Shown: positions 1 through 7,357 of the stretch, one piece after another
Numbering within the stretch: position 1 is the stretch's first letter
Layout: each line of letters opens with the position of its first letter
Assembly (NCBI RefSeq): GCF_018687075.1
Contig: NZ_CP061285.1
Coordinates: 682,001 to 746,000 of the forward strand
Direction: 5' to 3'
DNA length: 64,000 nucleotides
DNA from: Polynucleobacter sp. MWH-UH35A
GTDB lineage: Bacteria; Pseudomonadota; Gammaproteobacteria; Burkholderiales; Burkholderiaceae
Translations under genes and position numbers: made by a program
The notes under the pieces: generated by a model
The model's input: the letters and a program-made list of their open reading frames with translations, nothing else
Database searches by the model: none
What the model was told of the DNA's origin: nothing

Positions 1-597
1 ATTTGGAAAATCTTAGTTGCCCCTCAGAATATCAAAGCCTTCCTATTTATGGCATTGATCATGATTACTGGGTTCTCGGTAATCCCGTATATCGCCCTAT
101 ATCTAACATCTAATGTCGGAATTAGTAATTCTTATATCTCCTTGATCTATCTTTGTGGCGGACTGGCTACTTTGATGAGCTCTCGCTTTATCGGGCATAT
201 GGCGGATAAGCACGGTAAGGTGCTTGTATTTAGGTTCTTGGCGATGATCAGCTTAATTCCTTTATTGGTTACAACGAATCTACCAGTTGTCCCCTTATGG
301 GTTGTGCTGATTAACTCAACAGCATTCTTTATTTTGGTATCTGGAAGAATGATCCCTGCAATGGCTATGGTGAGTCAGATTGTGGAGAGCAAAGTACGTG
401 GTACGTTTATGAGTCTGATTGGCTCCGTACAAATGCTCTCTTCTGGTATTGCTTCTGTCTTGGCGGGTTGGGTGGTGACCATTGGCCCGAATGGCATGAT
501 GCAGCACTACAACCTCGTTGGCTATGGTGCGGCGATTTGTGGATTGTTGACATTCTGGCTGGTAGGATATATTCATTCAGATGCAAAAAAACCATAA
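1..597 (+). CDS. MFS transporter, C-terminal part (partial)
   Basis: The reading frame is open from the first base of the window, so the 5' end of the gene lies outside. The 198 visible residues contain about five or six hydrophobic segments. Between two of them is a charged loop resembling GHMADKHGK, which is like the conserved cytoplasmic loop motif (GxxxDrxGrr) of the Major Facilitator Superfamily. It is therefore probably the C-terminal half of an inner-membrane secondary transporter. The substrate cannot be told from this part. It ends in a charged tail (DAKKP) just before an A-rich tandem repeat. Confidence 0.8.
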   Translation: MWKILVAPQNIKAFLFMALIMITGFSVIPYIALYLTSNVGISNSYISLIYLCGGLATLMSSRFIGHMADKHGKVLVFRFLAMISLIPLLVTTNLPVVPLWVVLINSTAFFILVSGRMIPAMAMVSQIVESKVRGTFMSLIGSVQMLSSGIASVLAGWVVTIGPNGMMQHYNLVGYGAAICGLLTFWLVGYIHSDAKKP

Positions 598-604
598 AAA
601 TAAA

Positions 605-652
605 AGAACACAAGAACGCAAGAACACAAGAACGCAAAAACATAAAAACATA
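605..652. repeat. 8-bp tandem repeat, six units
   Basis: Six consecutive 8-bp units fill 605-652: AGAACACA and AGAACGCA alternate twice, giving a perfect 16-bp duplication (605-620 and 621-636), then AAAACATA occurs twice. The array ends at the AAGGAGG ribosome binding site (652-658) of the next gene. It lies between the MFS stop codon and the hydrolase start codon. It probably arose by replication slippage. Its closeness to the ribosome binding site means copy-number change could affect spacing upstream of that gene, but this is inference. Confidence 0.85.
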
Positions 653-662
653 AGGAGGTCTC

Positions 663-1349
663 ATGATCGAATTTAAAAGGCCCGATGGACAAGTTCTGAA
701 GGGATACTTGGCTGAGCCCATCGATAAACCGAATGCCCCAGGGATTGTTGTTATTCAAGAGTGGTGGGGTCTGGATGATGAAGTCAAAGCCGTCGCGGAA
801 CGCTTTGCTAAAGCGGGGTATCGGGCATTAGTGCCGGATTTGTATCGCGGCAAATTGGCGCTCGAGGCAAATGAGGCCGAACATCTCATGGGCGATCTCA
901 ATTTTGGTGATGCAGCCGGTCAGGACATCCGAGGCGCTGTTCAATACTTAAAGGCAACTGGCAGCGCAAAAGTAGCCGTGACAGGTTTTTGTATGGGTGG
1001 TGCGCTAACTATTCTGGCTGCGTGCAATGTTCCTGAATTGGATGCTTCTATTGTTTGGTATGGTAATCCGCCCCTAGAGTATGTTGATGCAAAAGCAATT
1101 ACGAAGCCTATGCTGGGGCACTGGGCTATGCATGATGAGTTTTTTCCAATTGCTGGTGTGGATCAGCTGGAAGAGAAGCTAAAGCAAGCCGGGGTGGCTT
1201 ATGAATTCCACCGCTATGATACAAAACATGCTTTTGCAAATCCCAAGTCAGACACTCGAGGTTTGGCCCCATTAAAGTACAGCGCGGAAGCAGCGCAGCT
1301 TGCTTGGGAGAGAACCATTCAGTTTTTACAAAAACACATTAACAACTAA
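663..1349 (+). CDS. Dienelactone hydrolase family protein
   Basis: An alpha/beta hydrolase of the carboxymethylenebutenolidase type, 228 residues. The nucleophile is Cys110 in a GFCMGG elbow, with Asp158 (HDEFFP) and His189 (TKHAF). The gaps of 48 and 31 residues equal those of the known Cys123-Asp171-His202 triad of Pseudomonas dienelactone hydrolase. Glu33 in QEWWG matches the glutamate that holds the cysteine in that enzyme. The family opens the lactone ring in chlorocatechol and protocatechuate-type pathways, but many members are of unknown substrate, and no aromatic degradation genes are nearby. The protein has no signal peptide, so it is cytoplasmic. The ATG follows a perfect AAGGAGG with 4-nt spacing. 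Confidence 0.9.
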   Translation: MIEFKRPDGQVLKGYLAEPIDKPNAPGIVVIQEWWGLDDEVKAVAERFAKAGYRALVPDLYRGKLALEANEAEHLMGDLNFGDAAGQDIRGAVQYLKATGSAKVAVTGFCMGGALTILAACNVPELDASIVWYGNPPLEYVDAKAITKPMLGHWAMHDEFFPIAGVDQLEEKLKQAGVAYEFHRYDTKHAFANPKSDTRGLAPLKYSAEAAQLAWERTIQFLQKHINN

Positions 1350-1354
1350 GCTAT

Positions 1355-2161
1355 ATGAATAATCGACGTGAGGATGCCTTCTTTAATTGGGTATACAAAA
1401 AAAGCAATGTCCAAATTCTTTTAATATTGATTCTGTTTTTTGTTACTTTGTTAGATGTATTGCCCCGCTTGCTGCAATTTATCCCAGTCTTTGCGCCGAC
1501 ACAAGATAGCACTCGATTGGGTCTAGCTCTTTTTGGGTCAATCATTACCTTAAGTGGACTGCTGATTGGTTTTTTATTAAATCAAGCACAGTCTAACTTT
1601 CGGGAAGTTCAGACCTTAGTATCACAAGAGGCTGGGCGCATTAATAATCTAGATCGTTTATTGACTCGTTTTGGCGACCCATCGATAGCGCCGATTCGGG
1701 CAGAGCTTTTTGAGTATATGAATTCCATTGTTGATGATGAATGGGCTTTGCTGCAAAAGGGCGAGGGAAGCACCAAGACGCATATGCTTTGGCGCGGCAT
1801 CTCCAGAAAGCTGATGTCTATTGAGCCTCATAGCAATCGACAAACTGCGATGTATACCGACATCATTAAAAAATCCGAGGAAGTGGCTGAAAGCCGAGAA
1901 GCCCGTATTGAGCATGCCAATGTTCGCTTACCTGGACTGTTTTGGGTGGTTATTCTGATATGTATGCTCGCATTGTTGGGAATCAATACACTATTCCTAC
2001 CATCAGATTCTTTTTTCTTGGGGTTAAAGATTTTGCCAGTGACCATGGGAGCATTGATTTCTTTATTGGTGATTACTGATCAACCGTTTAAAGGGCAGAA
2101 TTCCGTCAAGCCAGATGCATTCTATAAAATCATCGAATCTATAAAAACCCGTAAAGAGTAA
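1355..2161 (+). CDS. Membrane protein, DUF4239-like
   Basis: A 268-residue protein with four predicted membrane segments: about residues 18-45, 54-72, 197-218 and 224-242. A soluble, charged, probably helical stretch of about 120 residues lies between the second and third. This two-plus-two arrangement resembles bestrophin-like DUF4239 proteins, of unknown function; the match is by overall shape, not a diagnostic motif. The start codon lies 5 nt after the hydrolase stop codon, so the two genes are probably co-transcribed. The ribosome binding site is weak. Confidence 0.6.
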   Translation: MNNRREDAFFNWVYKKSNVQILLILILFFVTLLDVLPRLLQFIPVFAPTQDSTRLGLALFGSIITLSGLLIGFLLNQAQSNFREVQTLVSQEAGRINNLDRLLTRFGDPSIAPIRAELFEYMNSIVDDEWALLQKGEGSTKTHMLWRGISRKLMSIEPHSNRQTAMYTDIIKKSEEVAESREARIEHANVRLPGLFWVVILICMLALLGINTLFLPSDSFFLGLKILPVTMGALISLLVITDQPFKGQNSVKPDAFYKIIESIKTRKE

Positions 2162-2178
2162 TTCTTTTGTGAATCGCC

Positions 2179-2679
2179 ATGCACTTATTCGCTGAAAATC
2201 TTGCTGTAGAAATTTCCACCTATTACCGTAACTTGGCTTTGGGTCATGGTGTCGTACCAAAGGTATTTACATTAGTGAATGGCGAGGGCGACCAATACCT
2301 CTTTTTTATTGATGATCTCCCCTTTAAATCTGAGGATGAGCAAAATCAATTTCTTACGTACATCGTGCAGGCTCATGAAGCAGTTTGCTACGCTCGAGGC
2401 ACCTTGGTTATTGTTGAAAAGAATCAGCAATTTATTGAGTTTGCGGTAATCGATCGAGATGATGTTCAGGCGATTGTCTGCTCGGCTGAGCTGACTAGGG
2501 ATATGGACGATAAGCCAATTGGCTTGAGTGAATTTGAAAAGACTCTGGCAAAGAAGAGTTCAATTATTTTTGGCTCTCTCTACGAGCCTATCAAGTTATC
2601 TGATGAAAAAATCGAGGATTTCGAGAGTCTCTGGCTAGAAATGAAATCTAAAATCTTGCACCGCTCAATGGGACTTTAA
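2179..2679 (+). CDS. Conserved hypothetical protein
   Basis: A 166-residue soluble acidic protein that I do not recognise. It has no signal peptide or membrane segment and only one evident Cys pair (Cys84-ish and Cys115-ish regions) without a CxxC motif. Alternating beta-like stretches (QYLFFIDDL, TLVIVEKNQQ, FIEFAVIDRDD) suggest an alpha/beta fold. It follows the membrane protein by 17 nt and is probably in the same transcript. Its last codons (2665-2679) overlap the 3' end of the convergent permease gene. The reading frame is uninterrupted, and codon use looks like that of its neighbours. Confidence 0.65.
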   Translation: MHLFAENLAVEISTYYRNLALGHGVVPKVFTLVNGEGDQYLFFIDDLPFKSEDEQNQFLTYIVQAHEAVCYARGTLVIVEKNQQFIEFAVIDRDDVQAIVCSAELTRDMDDKPIGLSEFEKTLAKKSSIIFGSLYEPIKLSDEKIEDFESLWLEMKSKILHRSMGL

Positions 2680-3996
2680 TTTATTGCTCTGAAATTTACG
2701 TGAACTTGCCTCAAGCGCAAAGGATCCAATTAAAGCGGCAACCAAAACGATTGCGCTACCCTTGGCACTTTCGACCATGTTGATAAATAAAGTCGTAAAT
2801 AAGCTGAGATTGATGATGATGGCTGCCCAGAGCGGCCATAATTTGGCCCCCGTTTTATTGCGCACGCGAATGTGCCCATAAGTAATAGCCGCATACACTA
2901 GCAAAAAGGCCAAGCTTGCCATTTTGCCTACGACATCGAGCGGAAATGCCAATACGAGGGCAATCACCAAAAGTGCGGAAATAGTTAATGCACGCAATTC
3001 TGTTTTTAAGACGGATTCACCAAGAACTTTTGAGATGGAGTTTTTATGCGCCATGTCAGCAGCAATATTCGAAGCGGCAAAAATGGTGGCATTGAGTGCC
3101 GCTGCGCATGCTAATAGGGCGGAGGTTCCAATCAATACAAAGCCTGCTCGTCCCGAGACAATTTGAGCGGCGTCGGCCAATACGTGGCCGTTGTACTGCA
3201 GCATTAGCGCAGGAGGGAGTAATAGTACTGCTGCAGTACTGACTAGGATGTAAGCAATGGTCACCAAAATCAGGGCTGAGAACATGGCTAGTGGCAGCTC
3301 TTTTTGTGGCTCTTGCATAGCATTAGAGGAATTGGTCACTACCCCAAAACCCTGGTAGTTGATATACAAAATGCCTGTGGCAATTGCAATGCCATTGATT
3401 GACCAGCTTGAAACTTGGAAGGCGGCAATATTGGCAGTATGAATGCCTTCTGCAGAGAAGAGTAAAAGGGCAACCGTTACAAAGCCGATAGCCAGAGTTT
3501 CCGCTTTACCGACAATATTGGTCCCCAGTAAGTTAATGCCAGCGCACAAAACGACAATGCCAGCACTAATAAGTTTCACTTCGAATGGGGATAGATCACC
3601 ACCAAGCAAAGTGTTGGCATATTCAGAAAATCCGGCGGCATAGAGTGCTGCTGCAATCAGATAGGCGATGTATTGAAAGATATTAAGACCACCAGAAATT
3701 ACTCCGGGTCCAAAACCCATGACCGTAAAGGTAGCGGCGCCTCCGCTACTAGGAAAGGTAGCGCCCAATTTGGCATAAGAGTAGACCGAGAACGAGGCGG
3801 CAATGGCGCCTAGTAAGAACGCCAAAGGAATGTGCGAACCAGCATGTGCACTTGCAGTGCCCAAAAGAGAAAACAGCCCCGCCCCCATCATCCCACCGAT
3901 GCCTAGGGCAGTGGCTGAAAATAGGCTAATGCCTTTAGCCTTTTGATTCTCTTTTTTGAGTAAGGTGGGGTTTAAGGGGTTAGTCAAGGTAGGCAA
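2665..3996 (-). CDS. APC family amino acid permease
   Basis: A 443-residue inner-membrane protein with about twelve hydrophobic segments. Its N-terminus (FSATALGIGGMMGAGLFSLL) carries the G-[IMV]-G-x-M-x-G-A-G-[IL]-F pattern that binds the substrate alpha-amino and carboxyl groups in the amino acid-polyamine-organocation superfamily. It probably takes up an amino acid or amine by cation symport; the substrate is not evident. The gene stands alone, convergent with the gene at 2179-2679, with which it shares 15 bp at the 3' ends. Its start faces the amidohydrolase gene across about 110 bp. Confidence 0.85.
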   Translation of the reverse strand: MPTLTNPLNPTLLKKENQKAKGISLFSATALGIGGMMGAGLFSLLGTASAHAGSHIPLAFLLGAIAASFSVYSYAKLGATFPSSGGAATFTVMGFGPGVISGGLNIFQYIAYLIAAALYAAGFSEYANTLLGGDLSPFEVKLISAGIVVLCAGINLLGTNIVGKAETLAIGFVTVALLLFSAEGIHTANIAAFQVSSWSINGIAIATGILYINYQGFGVVTNSSNAMQEPQKELPLAMFSALILVTIAYILVSTAAVLLLPPALMLQYNGHVLADAAQIVSGRAGFVLIGTSALLACAAALNATIFAASNIAADMAHKNSISKVLGESVLKTELRALTISALLVIALVLAFPLDVVGKMASLAFLLVYAAITYGHIRVRNKTGAKLWPLWAAIIINLSLFTTLFINMVESAKGSAIVLVAALIGSFALEASSRKFQSNKLKSH

Positions 3997-4106
3997 ACTG
4001 TTGGGTAGGTGCCCTATATTAAAGCTATTTAGGCTCTAGGGCGACGATATAGGGCTGACTTGAGAATGGCATAATTCTTGGGAATTAATCACTTAATGGG
4101 GATCCT

Positions 4107-5912
4107 GTGAAAAAAATGAATCGCACCTTAATTTCCAAATCTATTTCTGCATTGGTAGCGTGCTCCGTGCCACTTTTTGCCTCAGCAGAAATTATGGTCC
4201 TGAAAGCGGCAAACATTATCACCATGAATGACAAAAGTCCGCGCGCAGAAGCGATTGCTTTTGATACCAGTACAAAAAAGATTACTGCAGTTGGATCATT
4301 AAAGGATGTGCGTGCTTCAGCCCCTAATGCAACCTTTAAGGATTTGGGCAATACCGTTCTAATGCCGGGGTTCATTGATCCCCATAATCACCCCATGCTC
4401 TCGGGTATCACGACACAAGCTCCTGCTTATTGGGTTGCGCCCTATGTCGGTTACAAGTCTTGGTCAGATGTTCAAGCAAAAATTCTGAAGTCGGATAAAG
4501 AGGCAAAGCCAGGCGTGCCACTCATTTTTAATGGTGTGGATCGTTTGTTACAACAAGCACCACTTCCAACCAAAGATGTATTGGACAAACTTACTCCAAG
4601 TGGTCGCCCCGTGATAGTGATTGATAATTCTGGCCATGCGGTGTACTTTAATTCGGCAACCGTGAAATTTTTGGGATGGAAGGACGGTAAGCCACCGGCA
4701 AATCCAGTCGGAGGTAGTTACGGTCGCAACCCAGATGGAACATCCAATGGGGTGGCTAATGAAGCTGCGGCCCTGATGGCGGTAGTTGGTCCTTTATTTC
4801 CGACGGCTATTCCAAAGCCGTTGATGTCTGGTGCTGAGTGGTACGCCTTTATGGCCTCTAAAGGCATCACCTCAACCTCTGAGCATACTTATAACAGTGG
4901 CCTATACAAACCATATTTGGCGTTGGCTTCAATGCCAAATAGCCCATTAAGAATGCACGTTTATCACATGGCAATTGATGCGGATGCGGGCGATCAAGTT
5001 GCTTGGCCTGATCCGAGCATGGTACGCAAAAATGGCATTAAGCTTTGGGCCGATGGTAGCCCATGGTTGGGTAATGTGGCGCAGAGTTTTCCATATCTAG
5101 AAAATCAACGTACCAAAGACGCAGAAATCATTATTGGGCCGCTAGGTGAGAAGGGTATGAATTACACGCGCCTACAGTTAGATCAAATGTTGGATAAATA
5201 TACGCCGATGGGCTATCAAATGTCATTCCACTGTAATGGGGATGTTGGTTTTGATGTGGTCTTGGATGCTTATGAGTATGCGTTGACCAAGTACAAACTC
5301 TTGGGCACTGATCACCGGTGGCGCGTTGAGCATTTGGGGGCGGCACGAGCAGATCAGTTCCAGCGGGCGAAAAGTCTAGGCGTCACAGTTTCCATGGCGC
5401 CGTTCCAATATATCTATTGGGGTGATTTGTTAGATGGCACGATGTTTAAATCAGAGTATGGCGCTGAATGGCAGCGTGTCAATGATGCATTTAAGGCTGA
5501 TATCCACCCCTCTTTTCATAACGATGGTTCGGTTTCACCCCCAGATACACTCAGAAATATTCAGCATATGGTGACTCGTACCACCGAAGCTGGAAATGTC
5601 CATGGGGCTAATCAGGCGGTAACCATGGATCAGGCACTCAAAGCATCCACCATGAATGGTGCATATCAACTTAAACGCGATCACGAGATAGGTTCTCTCG
5701 AGGTTGGTAAGTATGCTGATATCGTCGAGCTCTCAGCAGACATCACTACCGTTAATCCGAATGAGATCTTGGAAAAAGTCAAAGTTCAAGGCACTTGGTT
5801 AGGGGGCAAGAAGATTGATACTGCTAAATTCTTAAAAGAAGTTGCAGCACTAAGTCCTGCAGAGCATAAGGATGCCGCTAAGGCAGCGCTGAAAGACGTC
5901 CACAGTCATTAA
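4107..5912 (+). CDS. Exported amidohydrolase, YtcJ-like (Amidohydro_3)
   Basis: A 601-residue metal-dependent hydrolase. The first 28 residues form a signal peptide (basic start, hydrophobic core, FASAE cleavage region), so it is probably periplasmic. The Amidohydro_3 fold shows the metal-binding HxH near residues 93-95 (DPHNHP), a later FHCNGD motif and HNDGS near the end of the barrel. YtcJ-type proteins hydrolyse C-N bonds in cyclic amides or N-acyl compounds; the substrate is unknown. I chose GTG at 4107 because GGGG lies 5 nt upstream; ATG at 4116 is the alternative and leaves the signal peptide intact. A strong terminator follows. Confidence 0.85.
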   Translation: MKKMNRTLISKSISALVACSVPLFASAEIMVLKAANIITMNDKSPRAEAIAFDTSTKKITAVGSLKDVRASAPNATFKDLGNTVLMPGFIDPHNHPMLSGITTQAPAYWVAPYVGYKSWSDVQAKILKSDKEAKPGVPLIFNGVDRLLQQAPLPTKDVLDKLTPSGRPVIVIDNSGHAVYFNSATVKFLGWKDGKPPANPVGGSYGRNPDGTSNGVANEAAALMAVVGPLFPTAIPKPLMSGAEWYAFMASKGITSTSEHTYNSGLYKPYLALASMPNSPLRMHVYHMAIDADAGDQVAWPDPSMVRKNGIKLWADGSPWLGNVAQSFPYLENQRTKDAEIIIGPLGEKGMNYTRLQLDQMLDKYTPMGYQMSFHCNGDVGFDVVLDAYEYALTKYKLLGTDHRWRVEHLGAARADQFQRAKSLGVTVSMAPFQYIYWGDLLDGTMFKSEYGAEWQRVNDAFKADIHPSFHNDGSVSPPDTLRNIQHMVTRTTEAGNVHGANQAVTMDQALKASTMNGAYQLKRDHEIGSLEVGKYADIVELSADITTVNPNEILEKVKVQGTWLGGKKIDTAKFLKEVAALSPAEHKDAAKAALKDVHSH

Positions 5913-5923
5913 TAAGCCTTTAT

Positions 5924-5948
5924 AAAAAGCCGCCTTCGGGCGGTTTTT
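5924..5948 (+). terminator. Rho-independent terminator after the amidohydrolase
   Basis: A stem CCGCC/GGCGG with a TTCG tetraloop (5930-5943) extends through flanking A-T pairs and is followed by five T residues. It lies 12 nt after the amidohydrolase stop codon. Confidence 0.85.
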
Positions 5949-6022
5949 CTTTGGGCGAAGGAAAAACATTCAGCTATTGAAAAAAGAGCTTTAGCTCCCA
6001 TATAGATCTTTGTAGGTGTATA

Positions 6023-6041
6023 TGGTGCCCAGGAAGGGACT
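6023..6041 (+). repeat. Copy of tRNA-Leu 3' end (putative att site)
   Basis: Nineteen bases identical to 7116-7134 except one (G at 6027 in place of A). Read on the minus strand they give a CCA-containing tRNA tail and the 3' acceptor strand. The differing base would restore a G-C pair with position 1 of the neighbouring tRNA-Leu, which currently has a G-U pair. This copy is therefore plausibly the original chromosomal tRNA end. Looser similarity continues to about 6049. Confidence 0.7.
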
Positions 6042-6075
6042 TCTGAACCTTGATTGAATGGGTCTTGCGGGTCGA

Positions 6076-6095
6076 TGGTGTAAATTTGGTGTAAT
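6076..6095 (+). repeat. TGGTGTAA repeats, left set (2 copies, 11-bp step)
   Basis: TGGTGTAAA at 6076 and TGGTGTAAT at 6087 are in the same orientation, 11 bp apart start to start. The same sequence recurs three times with the same step near the other end of the segment. Arm-type integrase sites are one possible role. Confidence 0.75.
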
Positions 6096-6274
6096 TCTTT
6101 ATTGGCTAGCCGATGGGAAAGACATCCTCCAATAGCAGGCTTGGAAGGCTTTAATTGGTCAGTTTACTAGAAAACTGAATAAAAACAACGATTTACTGTG
6201 GGGTTTTTAGTAGGGTATTGCGTTATCTGTAATAATTTGTGTGATAATTGGGGCTCGGAATAAATCCGCATCAA

Positions 6275-6297
6275 CTCTGGCGAAGCTGGAGCTTTTT
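6275..6297 (+). terminator. Terminator-like hairpin upstream of the 6317 gene
   Basis: A stem CTCTGGC/GCTGGAG (7 bp including two G-U pairs) with a GAA loop is followed by CTTTTTG. It lies 20 nt before the start of the next gene. It could end upstream transcription or attenuate that gene; the sequence alone does not decide. Confidence 0.5.
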
Positions 6298-6316
6298 GTT
6301 TTCTTAGAGGGGTTTT

Positions 6317-6685
6317 ATGGCGGTTGCTGGAGGAAGTGCTACATGGGTTCAGATTGAGCAAAGGGTTGATCAAATTTGTGCTGATGTGTTTCAGACAGCA
6401 TCTGAGGTTTTAAAAAGTGTAGAGCACCTTGGTTTTGTGAATCTTCTTTCGGAGCCAAAACCAAACGCTGAAGATAAGATGTTGCGTGTAAAGGTTGTTG
6501 AATCAGTATTTACGGCAATTATTGGTTATTTTGAGCAAAACGATAAGCATGACCTAGTCCAAAAAATGTTGAATGCTAAGCAACAAATTTTGCATTTAGA
6601 AATGCTTATTTATGCAGTAAAGTCAAAGGATATTGACGAAAGTAATAGACTTGTCGAGCTTCTAGAAAAGCAGAGGCATATATAA
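6317..6685 (+). CDS. Hypothetical protein (element gene)
   Basis: A 122-residue soluble protein that I do not recognise. It is probably all helical: heptad-like stretches such as LVQKMLNAKQQILHLEML and a charged C-terminus (VELLEKQRHI) suggest coiled-coil or helix-bundle packing. The ATG follows AGAGGGG with good spacing, which supports real translation. The DNA is more AT-rich than the neighbouring core genes, in line with the flanking att-like repeats. It is followed after 10 nt by a second small gene in the same direction. Confidence 0.55.
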   Translation: MAVAGGSATWVQIEQRVDQICADVFQTASEVLKSVEHLGFVNLLSEPKPNAEDKMLRVKVVESVFTAIIGYFEQNDKHDLVQKMLNAKQQILHLEMLIYAVKSKDIDESNRLVELLEKQRHI

Positions 6686-6695
6686 GGAGTTGCAT

Positions 6696-6890
6696 ATGAA
6701 TATGACACTAAAAATCATTAAGCAAAAAGATCTTTCGGGGTCTATATCATCTAACGATGAGGCAATGCAATGCTTGAAAACTATTCAAAACAATTTTTCG
6801 CAAACTAAAAGCGAACTTCGTGAAATTGGTTTGCTTAATGGTGATGGGCAGTTAATACATAGCCATGCTGAGCTATCCCTTTGTGCATAA
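6696..6890 (+). CDS. Small hypothetical protein (element gene)
   Basis: A 64-residue polar protein of unknown function. I chose ATG at 6696 because AAGGAG (6684-6689) is 6 nt upstream; the TTG at 6690 is too close to it. The middle (CLKTIQNNFSQTKSELREIG) is probably helical. No membrane segment or known motif is visible. It is probably co-transcribed with the preceding gene, and a clear terminator follows 26 nt after the stop codon, which supports the pair as a real transcription unit. Confidence 0.5.
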   Translation: MNMTLKIIKQKDLSGSISSNDEAMQCLKTIQNNFSQTKSELREIGLLNGDGQLIHSHAELSLCA

Positions 6891-6916
6891 GATGTATTGT
6901 TGAGTTGGCGAATGAG

Positions 6917-6940
6917 AAGCCCCAGATATGGGGCTTTTTT
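6917..6940 (+). terminator. Rho-independent terminator after the element genes
   Basis: A perfect 7-bp stem AAGCCCC/GGGGCTT with a 6-nt loop is followed by a T-run, 26 nt after the stop codon of the small gene. Confidence 0.85.
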
Positions 6941-6965
6941 ATTTTTCTATTAGCCACTTCTAATT

Positions 6966-6996
6966 TGGTGTAATTTTGGTGTAATTGTGGTGTAAA
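6966..6996 (+). repeat. TGGTGTAA repeats, right set (3 copies, 11-bp step)
   Basis: TGGTGTAAT at 6966, TGGTGTAAT at 6977 and TGGTGTAAA at 6988 are in the same orientation, each exactly 11 bp from the last. They match the left set at 6076 and 6087. Confidence 0.8.
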
Positions 6997-7068
6997 GATT
7001 AAGAGAGAGTGAAAAGGCCCTTGTATTTAAAGGGATTGCTGTCAACGCAGCGCCAAAAATAATTTTTT

Positions 7069-7101
7069 GAAAAACCCTGAAAGCCTTATAGAATAAGGCT
7101 T
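7069..7101 (-). terminator. Terminator of tRNA-Leu
   Basis: A perfect 9-bp stem (7081-7089 with 7093-7101) with a 3-nt loop begins about 15 nt beyond the tRNA 3' end on the minus strand. It is followed by a T-rich stretch interrupted by C. Confidence 0.6.
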
Positions 7102-7115
7102 AGCGGGCTATTTCG

Positions 7116-7202
7116 TGGTACCCAGGAAGGGACTCGAACCCCCACAACCTTACGATCGCCAGCACCTGAAGCTGGTGCGTCTACCAATTTCGCCACCTGG
7201 GC
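7116..7202 (-). tRNA. tRNA-Leu (anticodon CAG)
   Basis: An 87-nt gene folding as a class II tRNA. The 5' strand GCCCAGG pairs with the 3' strand CCTGGGT (including a G1-U72 wobble), then discriminator A and encoded CCA. The anticodon stem CCAGC/GCTGG closes the loop TTCAGGT, giving anticodon CAG. The T-loop GGTTCGAGTCC is canonical and a long variable arm is present. The 3' end is the right boundary of the putative element. Confidence 0.95.
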
Positions 7203-7210
7203 ATGCCTCT

Positions 7211-7216
7211 ATTATA
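7211..7216 (-). promoter_or_regulatory. -10 box of tRNA-Leu
   Basis: On the minus strand this is a perfect TATAAT, 8 nt before the tRNA 5' end. No good -35 hexamer is at the usual distance. Confidence 0.55.
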
Positions 7217-7357
7217 GGGGGATAGGTGTTTTTGGGCATTTTCGACCCCATTTTGGCTTTTTCCATTCAGACTTAGTGGTTTGATACAGTAGCCTTATTC
7301 AGAACAAAAATAGATATCGGTAGATATATACAGGGCATGGATTGCCGAAGGAATTAA

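Larger units (their letters stand above)
5949..6316. other. Long gene-free stretch: element end and leader
   Basis: About 370 bp without a convincing gene. It holds the tRNA-Leu 3'-end copy (6023-6041), two TGGTGTAA repeats 11 bp apart (6076 and 6087) and a terminator-like hairpin (6275-6297) just before the next gene. The remaining sequence is AT-rich and I see no other feature in it. Confidence 0.6.
6023..7134. mobile_element. Remnant of an element integrated at tRNA-Leu
   Basis: Two direct copies of the tRNA-Leu 3' end bound this segment: 6023-6041 and 7116-7134, matching at 18 of 19 bases. The intact tRNA is at the right end with its 3' end facing inward, as expected when a tyrosine integrase inserts an element into a tRNA 3' end. 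Inside are two small orphan genes, one terminator and two sets of TGGTGTAA repeats. There is no integrase or other mobility gene, so it would be a defective remnant or a satellite mobilised in trans. The integration history is inference from the repeats. Confidence 0.6.

Noticed and set aside
6023..6049. A second tRNA gene
   Set aside because: Only the T-arm and acceptor 3' strand resemble a tRNA, and the T-loop has two extra bases. No D-arm or anticodon arm follows.
5950..7115. Prophage or complete island
   Set aside because: There is no integrase, repressor, replication or structural gene; the two small genes and repeats support only a remnant.
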